Shown one piece after another: positions 26,178 to 35,984 of a stretch of 64,000 bases of DNA. A model generated the notes under the pieces. That model had not been told where the DNA came from. It worked only from the letters and a program-made list of their open reading frames with translations, and did no database searches. How positions within the stretch are numbered: the stretch's first letter is position 1; each line of letters begins with the position of its first letter. The stretch covers positions 1 through 64,000 of the forward strand of contig NZ_AJLN01000061.1 in the NCBI RefSeq assembly GCF_000317285.1. The letters run 5' to 3'. Position numbers and translations under genes: made by a program. The stretch comes from Chlorogloeopsis fritschii PCC 6912. GTDB taxonomy: Bacteria > Cyanobacteriota > Cyanobacteriia > Cyanobacteriales > Nostocaceae.

Positions 26178-27035
26178 ATGATGCAGCAACAAAAAATAAC
26201 AGGCAAAATCGATCCGCGAACTTTAATAGAAAGCAGACTGCAATTGCACTACGCTGTTCAAGTTATAGATGCGATCGCCTCAACTCTAGCAGAGCCAAAA
26301 CCAGACTACAGTCATACAAGTTTTGGGTGGAACTCTGAATTAAAAGTTTTTGTAGGAGAACTCATCCCAGCAGCAAAATCATTTCGAGTAGCTCTTGAAC
26401 CAGTCAGCCTTACGTCATTGATTCTTGATGAGCAAAATCAAAAGATAGCTGAATTTTCTCTCCATCAAAAAACTTTAGCAGAGCAGATAAATTGGTACAA
26501 AAAAGAAATTGCCACATTAGGTGCTGATGCAGATAAAGTTGTTTTGCCTTCCTATCCAAGAGCTGATTTTCCTGATGATAAAATTGCTCATGGTGCTGAT
26601 TTTGATGCTAACAAGGGCAAGTCTGGCAGACAAGAATTAGCAAATTACTATGCTATTACTAACTTACTTTTACAGGAAATAGTTGCAAAAGAAGAGGGAG
26701 CATCATCGATTCACATTTGGCCGCATCATTTCGATATTGCCATACTTGTTACTGTTGGTAATATATCTAATGGTGAACCAATAACTGTGGGTATTGGTAT
26801 GTCTCCGGGAGACACTAATTATAACGAACCATACTGGTATGTTTCTCCCTATCCTTCCCCCGAAATAACAAATCTTACTGAATTAGCAAGTGGTGGTTTT
26901 TGGCATACTCAGGATTGGGTTGGGGCTGTTCTCAAAGCGTCTAATGTCAGTGGTGAAGGAGAAGAAAAAATCAAACAAATTCAAGCTTTTTTAGACTCTG
27001 CTTTGCAAGGTTCTAAAAGCCTTCTCAAAGTATAA
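26178..27035 (+). CDS. Conserved hypothetical protein
   Basis: A 285-residue soluble protein without a family name I can give. Two blocks look like active or binding sites: SIHIWPHHFDIAILV near residues 175-190 (counted from this start) and GIGMSPGDTNYNEPYWYVSP near 207-226. The His-rich WPHHFD and the Glu-Pro-Tyr-Trp block suggest a metal or ligand site, but no reaction is proposed. The ATG at 26178 is preferred over an in-frame TTG at 26160; a second ATG follows immediately. The gene follows the cupin by 79 bases on the same strand. Confidence 0.72.
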   Translation: MMQQQKITGKIDPRTLIESRLQLHYAVQVIDAIASTLAEPKPDYSHTSFGWNSELKVFVGELIPAAKSFRVALEPVSLTSLILDEQNQKIAEFSLHQKTLAEQINWYKKEIATLGADADKVVLPSYPRADFPDDKIAHGADFDANKGKSGRQELANYYAITNLLLQEIVAKEEGASSIHIWPHHFDIAILVTVGNISNGEPITVGIGMSPGDTNYNEPYWYVSPYPSPEITNLTELASGGFWHTQDWVGAVLKASNVSGEGEEKIKQIQAFLDSALQGSKSLLKV

Positions 27036-27197
27036 AGAATTCAGAATCCAGAAGTCAGAAGAAAAACTATTGCAATTAACAAGTCATTTCTTTTTCTAGT
27101 ATTTATCATCGTACTTGTGCTTCTGTCGCCTGGATGGATTAACACAAGTCTGTTCTACCATAATCAAACCACAGCTTCTATTATCTCCACAATATCT

Positions 27198-27204
27198 AAG
27201 GAGG
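27198..27204 (+). promoter_or_regulatory. Strong ribosome-binding site AAGGAGG that decides the SnoaL-like start
   Basis: AAGGAGG is a perfect Shine-Dalgarno sequence 8 to 11 bases before the adjacent GTG (27213) and ATG (27216) codons. It makes 27216 the likely start even though the frame is open for another 180 bases upstream. Confidence 0.7.
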
Positions 27205-27215
27205 AACCAGCAGTG

Positions 27216-27593
27216 ATGAAAGTAGAAGAAATTCACTCAATTATCCAACAAGCAGCTCAAGCTTGGATGACAGGAAATGCTGATGCTTTTGCTGAGTTAT
27301 TTGCATCAGATGGAAAGTTCATTGTTCCTGGTAATAGTTATGTGGGACGAACTGCAATTCAACAAGTAACGGCTGAATTTGCTGCGACTCATTCAGGTGT
27401 AAAAATTGAGATTAAACAAATCCTCATTGATGGCGATCGCGTAGCTGTTGAGTGGACTTGGGAAGATACAAACAACGAAACAGGCAAACAGCAAAAAGCA
27501 GAAGATGCGATTCTAGTTGATTTCAAAGATGGTTTAATTACTCGCTGGCGAGAATATATAGACTCCAATATACCCTCTAATTCTGGATCTTAA
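27216..27593 (+). CDS. SnoaL/NTF2-like protein (SgcJ/EcaC type)
   Basis: A 125-residue protein with the NTF2-like cone fold. Typical features are the starting helix IHSIIQQAAQAWMTGNADAF, the core FASDGKFIVPGNSYVGRTAI, the strand VAVEWTWED and the end DGLITRWREYID. Members of this group are small isomerase or dehydratase-like enzymes or binding proteins; annotation as an oxidoreductase is by name only. The same frame is open upstream back to the previous gene and encodes a signal-peptide-like hydrophobic stretch (about 27087-27135), so a longer exported form or an ancestral one is possible. Confidence 0.8.
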   Translation: MKVEEIHSIIQQAAQAWMTGNADAFAELFASDGKFIVPGNSYVGRTAIQQVTAEFAATHSGVKIEIKQILIDGDRVAVEWTWEDTNNETGKQQKAEDAILVDFKDGLITRWREYIDSNIPSNSGS

Positions 27594-27604
27594 AATTCTA
27601 TTTT

Positions 27605-28393
27605 TCAAGCTAAATCGTAACTAAATCGGATGTTGTCTTTCTCGATGCCGTCGAGTACGACTTGAAGCCCACCCATACGAATCATCCACTCAAGACGATG
27701 ATCGCGGTACTCACGTTTGAATAGTCCCTGTTCTATGAGGTGCGAAAATTGATCTAATCCAGCAAGGGAGTCTTTTGCTTCCTGCAACGTTTGCGCGACA
27801 CTTGGACGCACGTTAACGCGTTTGAACCAATCGGCAAGTGGGGAATTTGCTTCTAGTGCGATCCCGAATACAGTTGACGACAAATTGAGGTGGGGAACGA
27901 TACACAGATCGCTCCAGCCAAAACGATCGCCATTGAACCATTCGCGATCGCCTAGCTGTTTGGTTAACCATTGGCGACACTTCGCGGCTTGTTCTTTGGC
28001 ATTGCCAACGATAGTTTCGGCAAGTTCACCCTTCGCCCTACCAAAGAAGTTGATTTCACCCAGCCCCCAGTTAATAGGCTCGTAGTAGGTATCCATAACA
28101 TCTTCGATCGTGCGGGCACGCGCTCGCTCCAGTGGATTGCTCGGCAGCAGTTGTGGCTCAGTCCATTTTTCTTCGATGTACTCAAGAATGATTGTAGAGT
28201 CGAATATCTTGGCATCGCCATCAAGAAGAGCCGGTATTTCCCCACGAGGATTGGCTTGGAGGAACTCGCTGCCTCCAAATCCGCCTCCACTAAACTCAGG
28301 TGCTTTGGACTCAAACTCAATCCCCTTTTCGCGTAAGGCGATTTTAATCTTCTGTACATAAGGAGATAGTGGGTGTTCGTAGAGGACGATCAT
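27605..28393 (-). CDS. Glutathione S-transferase family protein
   Basis: A 262-residue GST. The N-terminal thioredoxin-like domain begins YEHPLSPYVQKIKIALREKGI with the usual Ser in the first helix, and carries NPRGEIPALLDGDAKIFDSTIILEYIEE, the glutathione-binding cis-Pro and SNAIL-like DST segment. The C-terminal all-helical domain includes WFNGDRFGWSDLCIVPHL, matching the conserved N-capping box region. GSTs join glutathione to electrophiles or reduce peroxides in the cytoplasm. It is transcribed toward the SnoaL-like gene. Upstream, the VOC protein gene runs divergently 99 bases away. Confidence 0.9.
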   Translation of the reverse strand: MIVLYEHPLSPYVQKIKIALREKGIEFESKAPEFSGGGFGGSEFLQANPRGEIPALLDGDAKIFDSTIILEYIEEKWTEPQLLPSNPLERARARTIEDVMDTYYEPINWGLGEINFFGRAKGELAETIVGNAKEQAAKCRQWLTKQLGDREWFNGDRFGWSDLCIVPHLNLSSTVFGIALEANSPLADWFKRVNVRPSVAQTLQEAKDSLAGLDQFSHLIEQGLFKREYRDHRLEWMIRMGGLQVVLDGIEKDNIRFSYDLA

Positions 28394-28492
28394 TAGTTAA
28401 GTTCTCCCTGCTACTTAATTAAAAATACTTTCCCTTGAATTTGAACAGCCTAAATCCAGAATTGGTGTACTTTTACTCTATTGAATACTCTC

Positions 28493-29581
28493 ATGAAATT
28501 TAACAGAAATATCGCTAAAACACTACTATTAGCTAGTGTTGGATTTGCTGTTGCTTTTACACCGCATAATTATGCACTTTCGCAAATTGAACGGCGACAG
28601 GATGCACCCTCAACAGTAATTACCCAAAATCAAACCACTCAGCAAGTTGTTGCTGCTGTAGATTCGGTAGGAATGATAGTTTCTGATATGGATAAAGCTG
28701 TAGAGTTTTACTCCCAAGTTTTGTCCTTTAAAAAAATTTCTGATGTAGAAGTTTGGGGTACAGAATACGAACATCTACAAGGATTGTTTGGTGTGCGGAT
28801 GCGGGTGGTGCGGATGCAGTTGGGTGATGAGTCAATTGAGCTAACAGAATATTTAACACCTAAAGGTAGACCCATTCCTGTAGATTCACGGAGTAACGAT
28901 CGCTGGTTTCAACATATTGCTATTGTAGTTAGTGATATGGATAAAGCTTACCAGCGCTTGCGTTCGTTGAAAGTGCAACACGCCTCAACTGCACCTCAAC
29001 GCCTTCCCGACTGGAATAAAGCAGCAGCAGGAATTCGCGCTTTTTACTTTAAAGATCCGGATGGACACAATTTAGAAATTATTTACTTCCCTCCGGGTAA
29101 AGGCGATCGCAAATGGCAGAAATCAACCAACCAATTATTTTTGGGAATTGACCATACGGCAATTGTTGTATCTAATACTGAGGCTAGCTTGAAGTTCTAT
29201 CGGGATTTACTAGGTTTAAAACTGGCTGGAGAAAGCGAAAATTACGGCACAGAACAGGAGTATCTGAATAATGTCTTTGGGGCAAGGTTGCATATTAGCG
29301 GGATGCGATCGCCTAATGGCCCCGGTATAGAATTTCTAGAATACCTTACACCGCGAGACGGACGACCATTTCCTGTAGATGCGCGTGCCAATGATTTACT
29401 ACACTGGCAAACAACGCTGGTAGTAAAGGATGCAGAGGCGATAGCGCAAAGGCTAAGGTTGAGTAAATCTGCCTTTGTTTCTTCGGGGGTGGTGAGAATT
29501 GCAGGGGAAAGGTTAGGGTTTAAAAAGGGGTTTTTGGTAAGAGATCCGGATGGGCATGTGATGCGGATAGTGGAGAGGTAA
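28493..29581 (+). CDS. Exported protein with two VOC (glyoxalase-like) domains
   Basis: A 362-residue protein. The start KFNRNIAKTLLLASVGFAVAF followed by NYALSQ is a Sec signal peptide, so it acts outside the cytoplasm. Two vicinal-oxygen-chelate modules follow, at about residues 55-190 and 210-355. Each has the pattern of a metal-binding His or Ile at the start (VDSVGMIVSDMDKAVEFYS and GIDHTAIVVSNTEASLKFYR) and a DPDGHxxxI ending (FKDPDGHNLEIIY and VRDPDGHVMRIVE). VOC proteins include glyoxalases, dioxygenases and resistance proteins; the substrate is unknown. The ATG at 28493 is chosen over the in-frame TTG at 28481. Confidence 0.85.
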   Translation: MKFNRNIAKTLLLASVGFAVAFTPHNYALSQIERRQDAPSTVITQNQTTQQVVAAVDSVGMIVSDMDKAVEFYSQVLSFKKISDVEVWGTEYEHLQGLFGVRMRVVRMQLGDESIELTEYLTPKGRPIPVDSRSNDRWFQHIAIVVSDMDKAYQRLRSLKVQHASTAPQRLPDWNKAAAGIRAFYFKDPDGHNLEIIYFPPGKGDRKWQKSTNQLFLGIDHTAIVVSNTEASLKFYRDLLGLKLAGESENYGTEQEYLNNVFGARLHISGMRSPNGPGIEFLEYLTPRDGRPFPVDARANDLLHWQTTLVVKDAEAIAQRLRLSKSAFVSSGVVRIAGERLGFKKGFLVRDPDGHVMRIVER

Positions 29582-29599
29582 ATTGGGATAAGGACAATT

Positions 29600-29771
29600 G
29601 GAAAAATGATCCTTACTTTTGACAGAGTTAAGTAAAGTTATTAATATCGTCCACCATTCACACAGTTAGAGAATAATAATTTTTAGTGAGGATGAAAACT
29701 GAAGAAAGTAATTTATGGAGTGCTCTAATATAGGACGTAAATAAGGAAAATGGCCCTTACTTTTGACAGAG
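29600..29771. repeat. Direct repeat of the antitoxin leader, 145 bases apart
   Basis: The sequence GGAAAAATGATCCTTACTTTTGACAGAG is present at 29600-29627, in shortened notation GGAAAAATG...GACAGAG, and nearly the same words recur at 29745-29771 as GGAAAATGGCCCTTACTTTT then GACAGAG, which is the true start of the HigA-like gene. The first copy runs straight into a stop. It looks like a duplicated 5' end of the antitoxin gene. Confidence 0.6.
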
Positions 29772-30149
29772 AAATATATGGCAAGCTCTTGGCTGAGTTT
29801 CAACCAAAAGTGATTACATCAGAAGAAGAATATGACTTTGCTCTAGAGGCTGTAGAAAAGTTGATGGGATGTAAAAATCGTTCTCCAGAGCAGACAGCTA
29901 TTCTACAACTATTAGTTAGTCTCATTGAAGAGTATGAGAGCAAAAACTATTCAATGAGAGAATCATCTCCTCATGAAATTCGTTGAACATTTGATGGAAG
30001 TACGAGGAATAAAACAATCTGATTTAGTTGGAATTATTGGTTCTAAAGGAGTTGTCTCAGAAATTGTGAATGGCAAACGAGGAATAAGCAAAGCTCAGGC
30101 AAAGGCGCTAGCAGAGTTTTTTCATGTTTCTTTAGAACTGTTTATTTAG
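29750..30149 (+). pseudogene. Frameshifted HigA-like antitoxin (XRE-type)
   Basis: The first frame (29750-29986) encodes 78 residues starting MALTFDREIYGKLLAEFQPK, the N-terminal helical part of a cyanobacterial HigA-type antitoxin. The rest lies in the next frame: an ATG at 29973 opens MKFVEHLMEVRGIKQSDLVG and continues through an intact XRE helix-turn-helix (SKGVVSEIVNGKRGIS) to the stop at 30147-30149. In related antitoxins these two parts form one chain of about 130 residues joined as HEIxEHLMEARG. One extra base near 29981 (ATTCGTTGAAC) separates them here. No HigB toxin gene is visible beside it. The downstream half could still be made as a 58-residue HTH protein. Confidence 0.72.
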
Positions 30150-30209
30150 CTAAGATACATGATGTTAATAGTTTTCAACATATGTGATCGCCTTTAAAGA
30201 GAGCGCCTT

Positions 30210-31271
30210 TCAAAGCTGAACATACAGCCATAAATAATCGGGAGAAACTCTAGCGTTTACTTCAACGAGTTCCAACAACTTATCCAGCTTCTCTGGAGTC
30301 AAACCCAATTTCTGAGTTTTTGCTCGTACTTTTTCATTTCCTTTGAGCTGAAAGAAAAGTTGCTGTACTTTTGCACCATCAATTTTGGATAAAGTGTCGT
30401 TAATTTTAGCTACAAGTTTAGTTTTAAAGAGATATTCAAAAGCATATTTGACTAGTACTTTGTACCACTTGCCCGAATCACCAGAAACTTTCAGTTTGGT
30501 GAGGTTAACATTAATTGTTTCATCAACGACGGTTGCATCGAGTTCTGCTATCCCCACAGCAGTAATCGATATCCAGGGAGTATGATGCTTTCTACGAGTA
30601 ATCGGATTGACAATAAAAGTTTCTCTGAATTTACCGTGGGCTTTGCCATTGATTAGAAAACCACCTTCTCTGAGAAAAGCTTCTAAATCTAGTCTGATGT
30701 GCTGCAAATCTGTGTTTTTCTCATGTTCGGCTGCAAACTTTTTAAGTTCAACATTAAGAGGTTGTAATATTTGTAAGGCAGGAATACCAATCTCAAACAG
30801 TTTATTTTCCAGATCTACGTTGATGGGAAACTGATCGTCGATTTGAGATAGATATTCGTCGGTTACCTGAATTGCCGCGCTTTTGTTCGTTGTCTGGGCA
30901 ACATCTTCTTCAGGCTGTTCGTTAGCAAGAGAAACATCTTCGATAACTACATCATTTTGCTCTGTTCTTTCTGCTACAGGTTCCACAGAAGGTTCAGGTG
31001 CAGTTGTTTCTGTTTGTTCAGCTTTTTGAATGCAGGTTGCCAGTTCTCTCTGCATTACTTTATTTTCGATATCTGCGGAATTGTACTGAACTACCACGGA
31101 AGCATTGGCAGAATTAACACGTACATCTGTAACCGCGTCGAGAGACTTTATTAATTGCTGTAACCGATCGCCATAGTCGGGATCTGTTCTCAGATGAGGA
31201 ACTCTCATGCGAATTCTTCCGGCGATCGCGTGTACAACTTGATAGTCAATTGTTTCTGATTGAACTGGCAT
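30210..31271 (-). CDS. HMA-like domain fused to a DUF2993-like lipid-binding domain
   Basis: A 353-residue protein in three parts. Residues 1-80 resemble the HMA_2 type of heavy-metal-associated fold (VVHAIAGRIRMRVPHLRTDP and VTDVRVNSANASVVVQYN) but lack the CxxC metal pair, so metal binding is not expected. Residues 80-140 are an acidic, Glu/Thr-rich linker. The C-terminal 210 residues resemble DUF2993/LmeA-type proteins with long beta strands (ISITAVGIAELDATVVDETINVNLTKL). There is no signal peptide. HMA_2 proteins without cysteines occur widely in cyanobacteria and their role is unknown. The combination is unusual; the assignment of the C-terminal part is tentative. It is on the same strand as, and upstream in the order of transcription from, no other gene within 200 bases. 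Confidence 0.6.
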   Translation of the reverse strand: MPVQSETIDYQVVHAIAGRIRMRVPHLRTDPDYGDRLQQLIKSLDAVTDVRVNSANASVVVQYNSADIENKVMQRELATCIQKAEQTETTAPEPSVEPVAERTEQNDVVIEDVSLANEQPEEDVAQTTNKSAAIQVTDEYLSQIDDQFPINVDLENKLFEIGIPALQILQPLNVELKKFAAEHEKNTDLQHIRLDLEAFLREGGFLINGKAHGKFRETFIVNPITRRKHHTPWISITAVGIAELDATVVDETINVNLTKLKVSGDSGKWYKVLVKYAFEYLFKTKLVAKINDTLSKIDGAKVQQLFFQLKGNEKVRAKTQKLGLTPEKLDKLLELVEVNARVSPDYLWLYVQL

Positions 31272-31332
31272 AATTACAAGTCCCTGATACCTAGTACCCA
31301 GTATCTAGTAGCTGTTCCCAATCTTTGCTTGT

Positions 31333-31761
31333 CTACTCAAGTAAAGAATATCCTGTCATAGTTCTGATGTAGCTGACAACTTTCTCATAGGAATCCGGAT
31401 TACTTGCTGGGTTGATGATGATCGGAATAATACCGTCTGGCAACCAAAAAGTTATCCTACCGTTGGCTGGTTCATAACAAAAAGAACTGATGCACTTAAG
31501 ATTAATTAGATATTCATTTCTCTCGTAATATATTTTTACCCAGTGGTTACTAGCTAATTCTGGCTGTGTAAATTGTTCTACATACTCCAGAATTTTTTGG
31601 TAATCTTGTTGATTTGTTTGGGGATTAATAATGATCGGGATAGCGCTATCGGGCAACCAAAAAGTTACTCTACCGTTTTGCTCATAACAAAACGCGCTGA
31701 CACGCTCAAAATTAACTACATATTCTCTCCTTTCGTAGCTGATTTTCATCCAATACGCCAC
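31333..31761 (-). CDS. Hypothetical protein made of two tandem copies of a 66-residue unit
   Basis: A 142-residue protein in which the first half (WMKISYERREYVVNFERVSAF and RVTFWLPDSAIPIIINP) is repeated in the second (WVKIYYERNEYLINLKCISSF and RITFWLPDGIIPIIINP) at about 60-65% identity. Each unit is mainly beta strand with a helix at its end (YQKILEYVEQF and YEKVVSYIRTM). The family is unknown to me. Because both units keep the same pattern, each is probably a complete small domain. It lies between the HMA-like protein and pyrG on the same strand; spacing of 60-120 bases makes an operon possible but not evident. Confidence 0.68.
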   Translation of the reverse strand: MAYWMKISYERREYVVNFERVSAFCYEQNGRVTFWLPDSAIPIIINPQTNQQDYQKILEYVEQFTQPELASNHWVKIYYERNEYLINLKCISSFCYEPANGRITFWLPDGIIPIIINPASNPDSYEKVVSYIRTMTGYSLLE

Positions 31762-31885
31762 AAAATCCTCTCATGTTCCAAATTTTTCAGGAACTTATTC
31801 TGATACACCACCTTTTTAAGTAGCCATCATAAACTGCTTTGTGGAGGACTTTAACCCCAGCAATGAAATTGATAACTGATAACTG

Positions 31886-33535
<1,650 letters not shown>

Positions 33536-33606
33536 CTAGCAACTTCCCCAGATACACCCCGTCATTGTGCCACAGTATATTGTTGTCAGACTTATTTTAT
33601 TTTGGC

Positions 33607-35439
33607 GTGAGATCACTTTTAGGATTAGTATTATTAGGTTCTATACTTTCTTCTACTGTAGTAGTTTTGGCACAAAAGCAATCCCTTCAGATTGTCTATC
33701 CTCCCGCAAACTACCAAACCAATAGCGATAAAATTTTTTTCATTGGTACAGCACCACCAACCGGACAAGTTCTCATCAATGGAAAACAGGTAAACCGCAG
33801 TAAGTCTGGTCATTTTGCTCCCAGTTTACCCTTACAGTTGGGAGAAAATCTCTTTACTGTAAGTTACCAAAATCAAGCAGTTCAGATTAAGGTAACAAGG
33901 CTTGCTACTCAACCTGAAATACCACAAGGGTTAGCTTTCGCTAAAGATTCCCTGACTCCAGCCAAAGACATAGCCAGACTGCCAGGGGAGCCTGTTTGTT
34001 TTAGTGCGATCGCTGCTCCTAATGCCAGTGTATCTGTGAAATTAGGTAATCAAACAATACCTCTTTCGCCTCAACTTCAACAAGTCCAACTGCCAAGTAA
34101 TTTGGCAGCATTGACAGGAAAAAATCAGCCTTCTCAATCTACTGCTGGTAAATACGAGGGTTGCGCTACTGTTTTTGGGCAAAATCCCCTAGCTTATAGC
34201 CTACTTTATGGTAACAACATCATTTCTGGTGGAGTCGTCTCCGACTCTAGTAAAGATGTGGATTTGGGTAAACCTCAGTTTCAACTTACACTTAATGGTA
34301 AAACAATAACTCAGGAAGCCCCAGGAAAAATCATTATCCTTTCACAAGCACAACCGCAAGTTGTCGCAGTGACAGCAGAAGCTGGTGTTGCCCGCACCGG
34401 GGCGAGTACAGATTATTCTCGACTCACACCGCTACCCAAAGGAACCCAAGCCGCAGTCACAGGTAGGGAAGGAGAATGGTTGCGCTTAGACTACGGCGGC
34501 TGGATTAATAGTAAGGAAACGACAATTATATCAGGAGCAATTCCACCCCGCTCAATCATTCGCAGTGTTGGTTATCGCCCACTGAGCGATCGCACAGAGA
34601 TGGTTTTTCCCCTGCAAATTCCCGTGCCGATTTCCGTACAACAAGGGAAACGCACTTTTACCCTCACCCTCCACAATACGACTGCCCAAACAGATATTAT
34701 TCGCTTAGATGATAACCCTTTAATTTCTCGTCTCGATTGGCAGCAGGTAGCGCCAGGACAAATACAATATACCTTTAACCTCAAAAAAGACCAACAATGG
34801 GGATATAAGCTGAGATACGACGCTACAAGCTTAGTTTTAAGTTTGCGTCACTCACCAGTAATTCCTGACTCTAAACGCAAACCTTTATCTGGAATCAAAA
34901 TTTTATTAGATCCCGGACATGGTGGGAAAGAATCAGGCGCATCAGGGCCAAATGGAGTTCTGGAAAAAGATGTAAATTTGGTAGTGTCAAAGTTACTGCG
35001 AGATGAGTTGGTGAAGCGAGGCGCAACAGTAGTGATGACACGAGAAGAAGATAAAGAAGTGTCGCTAGTTGAACGTCAAGAAATTATCAATCAACAAGAA
35101 CCAACTATAGCTTTATCCATACATTACAACTCTCTGCCTGATAGTGGTGATGCTGAAAACACTAAGGGAGTGGGAACCTTTTGGTATCATCCCCAAGCGC
35201 ACAGTTTAGCAGTATTTATACAAAATTATCTTGTCGAGAAATTAGAGCGTCCATCCTATGGCGTGTTTTGGAATAACTTAGCGCTCACACGCCCAGCTGC
35301 TGCCCCATCGGTGTTGCTGGAGTTAGGTTTTATGAGCAACCCTTGGGAATTTGAGTGGGTAACAGATGAGAAAGAACAGAAGAAATTAGCAAAGGCGATC
35401 GCACAGGGGATTGTCGAGTGGTTTAAAAGTGTAGAGTAA
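33607..35439 (+). CDS. N-acetylmuramoyl-L-alanine amidase (AmiC-like, multidomain)
   Basis: A cell-wall hydrolase that cuts the bond between muramic acid and the stem peptide. The C-terminal Amidase_3 domain has the zinc ligands His in LLDPGHGG, Glu in VLEKD and His in LSIHYN, plus the catalytic Glu in LLELGFMS. Before it lie an N-terminal Ig-like segment (LQIVYPPANYQTNSDKIFF), an SH3-like region (TAAVTGREGEWLRLDYGGWI in form) and an AMIN-like beta region around residues 325-420. A signal peptide (LLGLVLLGSILSSTVVVLAQ) exports it. The start is unclear: the GTG at 33607 and a TTG at 33565 are both in frame and neither has a good ribosome site. In Nostocales, AmiC amidases make septal nanopores for cell-cell channels; this protein may do so or be a general amidase. 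Confidence 0.87.
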   Translation: MRSLLGLVLLGSILSSTVVVLAQKQSLQIVYPPANYQTNSDKIFFIGTAPPTGQVLINGKQVNRSKSGHFAPSLPLQLGENLFTVSYQNQAVQIKVTRLATQPEIPQGLAFAKDSLTPAKDIARLPGEPVCFSAIAAPNASVSVKLGNQTIPLSPQLQQVQLPSNLAALTGKNQPSQSTAGKYEGCATVFGQNPLAYSLLYGNNIISGGVVSDSSKDVDLGKPQFQLTLNGKTITQEAPGKIIILSQAQPQVVAVTAEAGVARTGASTDYSRLTPLPKGTQAAVTGREGEWLRLDYGGWINSKETTIISGAIPPRSIIRSVGYRPLSDRTEMVFPLQIPVPISVQQGKRTFTLTLHNTTAQTDIIRLDDNPLISRLDWQQVAPGQIQYTFNLKKDQQWGYKLRYDATSLVLSLRHSPVIPDSKRKPLSGIKILLDPGHGGKESGASGPNGVLEKDVNLVVSKLLRDELVKRGATVVMTREEDKEVSLVERQEIINQQEPTIALSIHYNSLPDSGDAENTKGVGTFWYHPQAHSLAVFIQNYLVEKLERPSYGVFWNNLALTRPAAAPSVLLELGFMSNPWEFEWVTDEKEQKKLAKAIAQGIVEWFKSVE

Positions 35440-35567
35440 ACCGGGTTTATTTTACTTGAGATTATGGATGTTAATAGAGGGCGATCGCGACTTGAGTTAA
35501 CCTCATAAAAACTCAGGAGGTGGAACTATTTAAGGTGATTTTGGCAGTAAATAAGGTAAAACTTTAG

Positions 35568-35984
35568 ATGCCTGCAAAAGATATTTATCACGATGCTGTT
35601 AAGAATGCCTTAATTCAAGAAGGCTGGATAATTACAGATGATCCCCTGCATTTAAAGTGGGGTCAAAAAGATATGTATGTAGATTTAGGAGCAAAACAAC
35701 TCTTAGCAGCAGAACAAGGAACTAAAAAAATAGCTGTAGAAATTAAAAGTTTTGTCAGTCCCTCAGAAATGGCAGACTTAAAAGATGCCATTGGCGGATT
35801 TATCATGTATCGTGCTGTAATCAATCGCCTGGAACCAGAAAGAACATTATATTTAGCAGTACGTGACACCGTATTTGTCACTTTGTTTGAGGAACCAATT
35901 GGTACACTTTTAATAGAAACTGAGAATCTAAAGTTACTCGTTTTTAATCCAGAGACTGAGAGGATTATCCAATGGATACCTTAG
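35568..35984 (+). CDS. xisH: XisH family protein
   Basis: A 138-residue XisH protein. Its fold is of the PD-(D/E)xK type, seen here as DLG...KKIAVEIKSF with the Glu-x-Lys core (IAVEIKSF). XisH and XisI were named as factors needed, with the recombinase XisF, for excision of the fdxN element in Anabaena heterocysts. However, xisH/xisI pairs occur in many copies in cyanobacteria without any element nearby, so their general role remains open. The gene overlaps xisI by 13 bases, which points to translational coupling. No XisF-type recombinase is present in this window. Confidence 0.9.
   Translation: MPAKDIYHDAVKNALIQEGWIITDDPLHLKWGQKDMYVDLGAKQLLAAEQGTKKIAVEIKSFVSPSEMADLKDAIGGFIMYRAVINRLEPERTLYLAVRDTVFVTLFEEPIGTLLIETENLKLLVFNPETERIIQWIP

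Noticed and set aside
26138-26338. 66-residue frame overlapping the start of the gene at 26178
   Set aside because: It is out of frame with the conserved protein and lacks any motif.
33565-33606. TTG start for the amidase
   Set aside because: No ribosome site and it adds a polar leader before the signal peptide; GTG at 33607 gives a more normal signal sequence, though the choice is uncertain.
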